NCBI GenBank assembly: GCA_030762935.1
Contig: CM060891.1
Coordinates: 188,501-252,500, forward strand
Length of the DNA: 64,000 nt
From: Hymenopus coronatus
Lineage: Eukaryota > Arthropoda > Insecta > Mantodea > Hymenopodidae
Reading direction: 5' to 3'
Part shown: piece by piece, positions 57,393 to 64,000 of the stretch
How positions within the stretch are numbered: the first letter of the stretch is position 1
How the letters are laid out: every line of letters begins with the position of its first letter
Notes under the pieces: model-generated
Database searches by the model: none
Seen by the model: the letters and a program-made list of their open reading frames with translations, nothing else
What the model was told of the DNA's origin: nothing
Program-made: the position numbers and the translations under genes

Positions 57393-59640
57393 AAAAAAAA
57401 TCCTCAATCACTTAATTCAAACCAACAGTTACATCGACTTGCCGTTTAGTTATCTCGGCGACAGAAAAAACAACCTAGTATTAACTATTTAAAACTGTTT
57501 GTTGCGGATATTTATAGCAAGACAAAGACCTTGTGACTCGCTACCTATACAAACCTATACTATCAAAGTCATGCTCTTGTAGATAACGATTACTAGAAAT
57601 AGTTTTATTGCATATTCCGTTGAATGTACAAGGCTAAAGCGATACTCAAATCTTGTAAGAGGCAGTTGCTAACAGATTGTCCTGAAAAGCTGCCCATTTT
57701 GCTTCACCAAGAGAAACAAATCAATAACGACTTCCAATTTGAGGAAAGTAAGTTAGGAGCATTTAAAATAATAACAAGGAGTTTATCCGAAATTTCCACA
57801 AAACCACATGTATGGGAGATATTTGTGCTTTTAAGATTTTGTCCACCTCTTATGGTGACAAAAGTAAACCAACGTGAAGAGGGCCTCAAAGCCAATTCCC
57901 AGAAATTTTAACACTAAAGAGAGAGAGAGAGAGAGAGAGAGTGTTTTTTCTTGAAAATATATAATGGAATTTTAATTAAAGTCCTCAAGGAATCTTTCTG
58001 AATATCAATATTTTCGAAAAGTGCTGCACATAAAGTGATGTTTTGAGGAGGGAGATATTCATTTTCTTGTTTCCGTTGGTCCGATTAATTTGGTCTTGTG
58101 TAGCATATCGGTATATAATCGGGACTGCCAGAACCATTTGTGAGAGTTTCCTTTAGAAAATGAACTCTTTGTAGCACTTCATCGTTTAGTATTATGGCGT
58201 AGGTATCTCGTTTTGCTGCCGCAATGCAAGCAGTGCTGCCAACTGTTCGGAAACACGAAAAACTTGAAGGCAGGAGCACAGTTTGTATATGTGTTCTTAA
58301 ATACAACAGTATTCTATTTCTTAGAGAGCTTTCCTACATAAATTTGAACCGTCTACTACTTCGGGACATTGATACACTGCCGTGCGCGTCACATGTTTGA
58401 GTGAGTGTCCGCTAGAGCGCAGCAACAGGCAAGAGCACTCGCTGTTACCGATAGCTTTAAACGTTCTGAAGCTGCACAACACTTTTGCCCTGTTTTACTA
58501 TACGGATTCACAGAAGGAAATTGAAGTAAACATTTAGGGAAGGGGGTGCTCGTGTTCTCAGAATGTAAAATGTCTCTCTCTTGCTCAGTTCGCAGTGTTT
58601 CCGAACCAAGATGTAGATGTTGCTCATGTCCTTTGTGAAATTAAAAGCGTAGTTCTCAACGCCAAGAGATACGTGAACAAGGCTCGTAATCAGCAACAAA
58701 GCCGTGCGCCTGGCCCCGTTATCGGAAGTACTCCAAGTAACTTGAGAAGCTCCTTTTCGCTTGTTTTCGCAGTGTATTCGTAAACATAGGGCAGACTGCA
58801 CAATAGTTAGCCCCCATTAAGTTGCTTGTCTTACGGAACCTCGCTAAATATCCTGTACCTTTAGTTATTTGTTTATTCTTCCAACATATTTATCGTAAGA
58901 CCACGAATGAAAGGAAATTACTGGAAAAATAAGCTACTGGAATAGATACAACGCTAATACTATGTTATACAGGCTATTTAAGGGACATAAACAGGGAAAT
59001 GACTTTTACACGTTTCATTTTTGTATGGATTCTTTTGAAAGTTTCACCGAGTATTGCTGTTTAGTTAATATGTATACCAAATCCCATTCATATTAGTTAA
59101 ATACTCTCAGGGATATAAATCATTTTATTAAGTTTATAATGTAAAAATGTCGCTAAAATCAAAGCAGGCAACTCGTTTCAATGATTGGTTTTGGAATTAT
59201 TTTGAATTCCAGTTGCAAAATTGATTAAGATTGTATGATCTTAATAGTGAAGAAATTTCAGCTTTTGATTGCTGTCTACTAAGAAATCTGTGTTCAACTT
59301 ACCACACAAAATAAATTGAATCTTTGCAGTTTTAGAATAATGTCTAGAATATGTAGAAAGTAGTCAAGAACTGCTATTATATCTTATAAAAAGGAGCACC
59401 ATGAAATACAATCCTCTGAGAGGAGGAAAGAGCTCGTGTTAGCAGTGCTGTGTCTGCATTGTCGCGCTCGGGTATCTGAGGATACATATACCCAGTAATT
59501 TGTGTCTTCAAGTCCGAATTGACTATTATACTCGCAATTCAAACAAAAAAAAACTGGTAACAAGCTTTAGAGTTATAAACAAAAAGATGTTTTAAAGAAA
59601 AACTGATCAAGGAATCCTGGGAAGAAACGTCATTTACATT
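57393..59640. other. No recognisable gene; one diverged MITE-1-like stretch and (GA)n
   Basis: 57600-58080 carries MITE-1 landmarks in weak form (GGCTAAAGCGATACTCAAAT, a stretch like the GGAATATCTC block) and a (GA)n run at 57918-57941. The rest shows short open stretches without recognisable domains. Confidence 0.45.
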
Positions 59641-59649
59641 ATTTAGTTA

Positions 59650-62400
59650 ATGCAAGTTTAACTCCTCCTCAAACACTTTCGTAAGACTCCATAACTGCAG
59701 TTTTCCACTCCACGTAAATAAAATTAATAATTCTAAAAATGACTGGCTAACACAAGGTATAAAAATATCATGTAGGTATAACAAAACTTTAACTAGAGAA
59801 CTTAAGTGTGGTAAATGTAAACGGCATTATAAAAAGTACTCCAGAATTCTAAAAAGGGTTATAAATGCAGCTAAAAAACTTTGTTATGAAAAACAAATAC
59901 ATCCCTCTCCCAATAAGCCTAGCACTATATGGAACATTATTAAAAAAGAGACTGGTAAATGTCACTCGAAAAATGATATAAAAGAAATTTAAGTGACCAC
60001 AAATGATCCCAGTAGATGGCAAATACATGTGATGAATATTTCATACAGGTGGACAAAATTTACTGACAAAGAAACAGCCTAAGAGAGATACAATTTCGTA
60101 ACTTCAGGAATCCTGTATGGAAAATGTTACATCCTTAAAGGTAGTACCCACAAGTGCAACCGAAATAAAATCTGATGTGTTCCATTCACGTGACTTTCTC
60201 TACATCTCTGCAACAAATTATTGTTAAAAAGCTTATGCTTCTATTTACTTCATGCTAATTGAGAAAAACTATCAGAAATGGTTTTACTTTTTTCCTTGTA
60301 AGTAGAAGGGAAATATAGGAGTAGCATAGGTTAAAGTCAAAAGCTGGTTGCTACGAGACCGAAGTTCCTTTGTATGTGTGGACACGAGTTGACAAATTCC
60401 CGTATGAGTAAAGTATAAGTAGTTGAAAGCTGAAAACAGTAACAAGGAATATCTCAAAAACGATCAACTCCACGAGAAAATGTATGTGATATAAAGTGTA
60501 TGTTTTAAGGAACTCTACATTTTCTGTTACGTTAGCTTTTGTCCATCTCTTACGATTTACCAATTATGCAACATCCCGTAAAATTCATCCAGAATAAAGT
60601 AGTCTTCAGAGGCTATTCCAAGAAAATGCAAGGTATATATTTTGTCAAGTAAATATATTTAATACACGATATTTTAATCAAAATCGTTACAGCCATTTTT
60701 GAAAAAATTACATTTTCGAAAAAAGTTCCATGTAAAGAGTAGTTGGGGTGGGATTTTCTTCTTGAAAATATCCATGTTACATCCTTGGAAGATATCAAAC
60801 TTAAATACCAAGTTTGGTATTTAACGGACTTTTCGTTTTGAGCTATGCTGTCCTCAAGCACAAGCAGATCTTTTTTCTAAAAATATTTTTTTTTATTCAG
60901 GGGGACCCAAAAACATTTATTTCCGGTGAAATCTCGAATCGCAGTTTTAGGTGCATTACAATACGTTCTCTATACACTATGTACATAGTACGTGTAGAGA
61001 AAGTAAAAAGTAATACAATCCCTTAAAAGCATGATACGATGAAATAAGCACAAAAACATTAAAGGTATGTGCTGCAAATCTTAAGTAATATGTAACATAT
61101 CCAACTTAACAAGGACATTCCCAGTCGTTAAGCCATTATACGAGAAAGGGCAAATTATTATAGACCAGTATCTTTACTTGCAGCTTCTTCGAAAATCTTT
61201 GAAAAAATTATGTTAAAAAGGATTTATCATCTAGATAAGTATATTTTAGCAAAAGAGCAGTTTGGATTCAGGAAGAGCATATCAACTAATGATGCCATTT
61301 TCTAGTTAACAAATAAAGTTCTCAAGTCATTGGATGGCAAACTTAACACACTAGGAATATTCTGTGATCTATCAAAGGCATTTGTTTGCGTTAACCATGA
61401 AACACTTCTATCAAAATTATCACACAATGGTATAAGGGGCAAAGGGTATCAATGGATTACATCTTACTTATCGAAAACAAAACAAAATGTTACAATAAAC
61501 ACTTCAAAAAATAACAATGCATATTCTGATGGTCTGAAATAAAGCAGGTGTCCAACAAGGTACTATTCCGAGTCCCTTATTATTTTTGTGTACATAAATG
61601 ATCTATTTGCAGTAATAAACAACGCCTATCCAGTTCTTTTTGTGGATGACAAGTATAATTAAAGAACACAATGTCAGACGGCTCCCAAATTCATCTAATA
61701 AAATCTTCAACACACTATACAATTGGTTTGAAAGTAAGGAAATTCATAAACTTTGAAAAAACTAAATATATTAAGTTTTGCACAAATCACATACATGGCA
61801 GACCTAAGGATAAAATATGAAAATAACCAGATTGCAGAAGTCTGTAATACAAAATTCCTGGGTCTTATGATTGATCGTAACATGAAACACCACATTGATT
61901 ATATCTTAGCCAAACTGAGCTCTGCACGTTTTAATTCACCTTATAAATCTGAGCAAACTAAAATAAGATTAATATGCATATTTTCATTTATTGATGACCT
62001 AAGAAATATATGTTGGGGAAATTCAGTCAATGCCAATAAAGTGTATTGTGAAGAAAAAAAAAAAAGTTAAGAATAATAACAGGGGAAAGAATCAACTCGA
62101 TGCAAATCACTTTTCAAAATGTTTGGGATTTTACCATTAGCCTGTGAACAAATTTCAGCCATATTATCAACTGTAATAACCCCAAAAGTTTACAAAAAAA
62201 TGCAGATGTTCATAACAAAGAGACATAGACCAAAAAGGGATTTGCTACAAACAAATAAGTTTTGTTTAATTCACTTCCCTCTTCTATAAAAGAATTGTAA
62301 TACAGCTTTAGATCACAATCAAAAATATACCATATTACTCGCACCTTCTATACAGAAGAGGGTTTCATTCAATCAAAAAACACTGGTAATAATGTAACAA
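59650..62400 (+). mobile_element. LINE-C: Jockey/CR1-type LINE, 5'-truncated
   Basis: A plus-strand non-LTR remnant. The linker before RT (59720-59990) reads WLTQGIKISCRYNK and NKPSTIWNIIKKETGK. After MITE-1 copy E (60171-61009) RT follows: YYRPVSLL-like text near 61150, KIFEKIMLKRIYHLD, EQFGFRKSIST, GIFCDLSKAFVCVNHETLL (motif A, with Val where Asp is expected), motif B broken, VLFVDDKYN (motif C, about 61640), then NTKFLGLMIDRNMKHHIDYI. The frame is interrupted at several points. No endonuclease is visible, so it is 5'-truncated. Confidence 0.75.
60171..61009 (+). mobile_element. MITE-1 copy E, 839 bp
   Basis: A near-complete copy from TCTGATGTGTTCCATTCACG to GTGTAGAGAAAGTAAAAA, inserted in the LINE-C linker/RT. 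With copy A it defines the full element and shows that MITE-1 moved after LINE-C had inserted. Confidence 0.8.
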
Positions 62401-62623
62401 TGTAAATATAATAAACATGAATATTCTAATAATGCCTGTGTACCAGATGTTTCGAACCAGACATCTTAATTGAAAATTGTGCAAAACTGACACCTCTGAA
62501 AATTCGTTGTCAGAGTTATTTGTAAACAAATGTATTAATAAGTATACATAGATGTAATTGTTGACATGATCTACATCATAGAGATTGGACATTGCCTAAT
62601 TTCATAATACGAATTACAGATTG

Positions 62624-62626
62624 CAA

Positions 62627-62665
<39 letters not shown>

Positions 62666-62722
62666 ACATCCTAGATGTTGGACAGAGTCTAATCACATAA
62701 CACCAATTACAGATTGCAATGA

Positions 62723-62756
<34 letters not shown>

Positions 62757-62813
62757 ACATCCTAGATGTTGGACAGAGTCTAATCTCATAACACGAATTA
62801 CAGATTGCAATGA

Positions 62814-62849
<36 letters not shown>

Positions 62850-62990
62850 ACATCCTAGATGTTGGACAGAGTCTAATCTCATAATACGAAAAACAGATTG
62901 CAATGAATGTGTGTGTGTGTGTGTGTGTGTGTGCACACATCCTAGATGTTGGACAGAGTCTAATCTCATAATACGAATTACAGATTGCAA

Positions 62991-63036
<46 letters not shown>

Positions 63037-63094
63037 TACATCCTAGATGTTGGACAGAGTCTAATCTCATAACACGAATTACAGATTGCAATGA

Positions 63095-63134
<40 letters not shown>

Positions 63135-63181
63135 ATCCTAGATGTTGGACAGAGTAATCTCATAACACGAATTACAGATTG

Positions 63182-63212
<31 letters not shown>

Positions 63213-63266
63213 CATCCTAGATGTTGGACAGAGTAATCTCATAACACGAATTACAGATTGCAATGA

Positions 63267-63328
<62 letters not shown>

Positions 63329-63383
63329 ATCCTAGATGTTGGACAGAGTAATCTCATAACACGAATTAGAGATTGCAATGTGT

Positions 63384-63425
<42 letters not shown>

Positions 63426-63478
63426 ATCCTAGATGTTGGACAGAGTAATCTCATAACACGAATTACAGATTGCAATGA

Positions 63479-63518
<40 letters not shown>

Positions 63519-63648
63519 ATCCTAGATGTTGGACAGAGTAATCTCATAACACGAATTACAGATTGCAATGAATGTGTGTGTGTGTGTGTGTGTGTGTGTA
63601 CATCCTAGATGTTGGACAGAGTAATCTCATAACACGAATTAGAGATTG

Positions 63649-63679
<31 letters not shown>

Positions 63680-63735
63680 CATCCTAGATGTTGGACAGAT
63701 TCTAATCTCATAACACGAATTACAGATTGCAATGA

Positions 63736-63779
<44 letters not shown>

Positions 63780-63831
63780 ATCCTAGATGTTGGACAGAGT
63801 CTAATCTCATAATACGAATTACAGATTGCAA

Positions 63832-63874
<43 letters not shown>

Positions 63875-63929
63875 ATCCTAGATGTTGGACAGAGTCTAAT
63901 CTCATAATACGAATTACAGATTGCAATGA

Positions 63930-63963
<34 letters not shown>

Positions 63964-64000
63964 ACATCCTAGATGTTGGACAGAGTCTAATCTCATAATA
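62624..64000. repeat. Compound minisatellite: (GT)n alternating with a 60-bp block
   Basis: About 15 copies, by my count, of a block with CATCCTAGATGTTGGACAGA, TAATCTCATAACACGAATTA and CAGATTGCAATG, each followed by 20-75 bp of (GT)n. The array runs off the window. Variants are a TCTAATC/TAATC length difference and ACAC/ATAC changes. Open frames through it (poly Cys-Val or His-Thr) are not genes. Confidence 0.95.

Noticed and set aside
62571..63996. Long open frames of Cys-Val or His-Thr repeats
   Set aside because: They are translations of (GT)n or (AC)n repeats with fixed interspersed blocks on both strands.

Overview
The window is about 64 kb of AT-rich animal DNA, almost certainly arthropod and probably insect. 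I infer this from the mix of BEL/Pao, I/Jockey-type, L1/Tx1-type and Maverick elements, the DUF4817-type mariner transposase and the long (GT)n tracts. I recognise no ordinary host gene with exons. The window is a stack of nested mobile elements, most of them broken by frameshifts.

The main object is a complete Maverick/Polinton (adintovirus-like) provirus at 16199-31040, 14,842 bp. It has inverted repeats of about 180 bp beginning AGTAGTATAGCAATCC and an exact 6-bp target duplication, GCCATT. It interrupts codon 14 or so of ORF2 of a minus-strand L1/Tx1-type LINE; the LINE's ORF1 lies to the right (31.1-32.3 kb) and its endonuclease, RT and zinc finger to the left (12.0-16.2 kb). Minus-strand provirus genes, in transcription order, are packaging ATPase, a DUF8207-like/phospholipase A2 protein, a hydrophobic capsid-associated protein running into an adenain-type protease, a coiled-coil (fibre-like) protein, a zinc-ribbon/integrase with chromodomain, a small zinc-finger protein and protein-primed DNA polymerase B. 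Plus-strand genes are a penton-like protein, the major capsid protein, a full-domain secreted matrix metalloproteinase (MMP), and a 100-aa protein ending at the right inverted repeat. Every gene start carries TAAATG. The protease, polymerase, integrase, fibre-like, PLA2 and MMP genes carry frameshifts and the capsid gene one in-frame stop, so this copy looks inactive as read.

A second, older relative of this provirus survives at about 0.55-1.45 and 7.3-8.0 kb: a hemopexin fragment of the same MMP, a minus-strand unknown gene and a small plus-strand gene. It is split by a BEL/Pao retrotransposon (1450-7302) whose 222-bp LTRs differ at only six positions. MMP capture is therefore older than either insertion.

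The right third holds an I/Jockey-type LINE (LINE-A, about 42.4-56.45 kb) carrying a MITE, a tRNA-derived SINE with target duplication, and a second I-type LINE (LINE-B, about 47.2-53.9 kb) inserted in its RNase H domain. LINE-B in turn carries a 972-bp DNA transposon with an 8-bp target duplication. Near its 3' end a stretch of LINE-A coding sequence has been amplified into an 18-copy satellite of about 99 bp. A third LINE (LINE-C, 59.65-62.4 kb) follows, then a compound (GT)n minisatellite to the window end. A non-autonomous element of about 835 bp (MITE-1) recurs at least seven times, in both orientations.

Long stretches (8.0-12.0, 33.9-36.5, 37.7-39.5, 57.4-59.6 kb) hold nothing I can name. 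The many single-base frameshifts could be real decay or uncorrected assembly indels; raw reads would separate the two.
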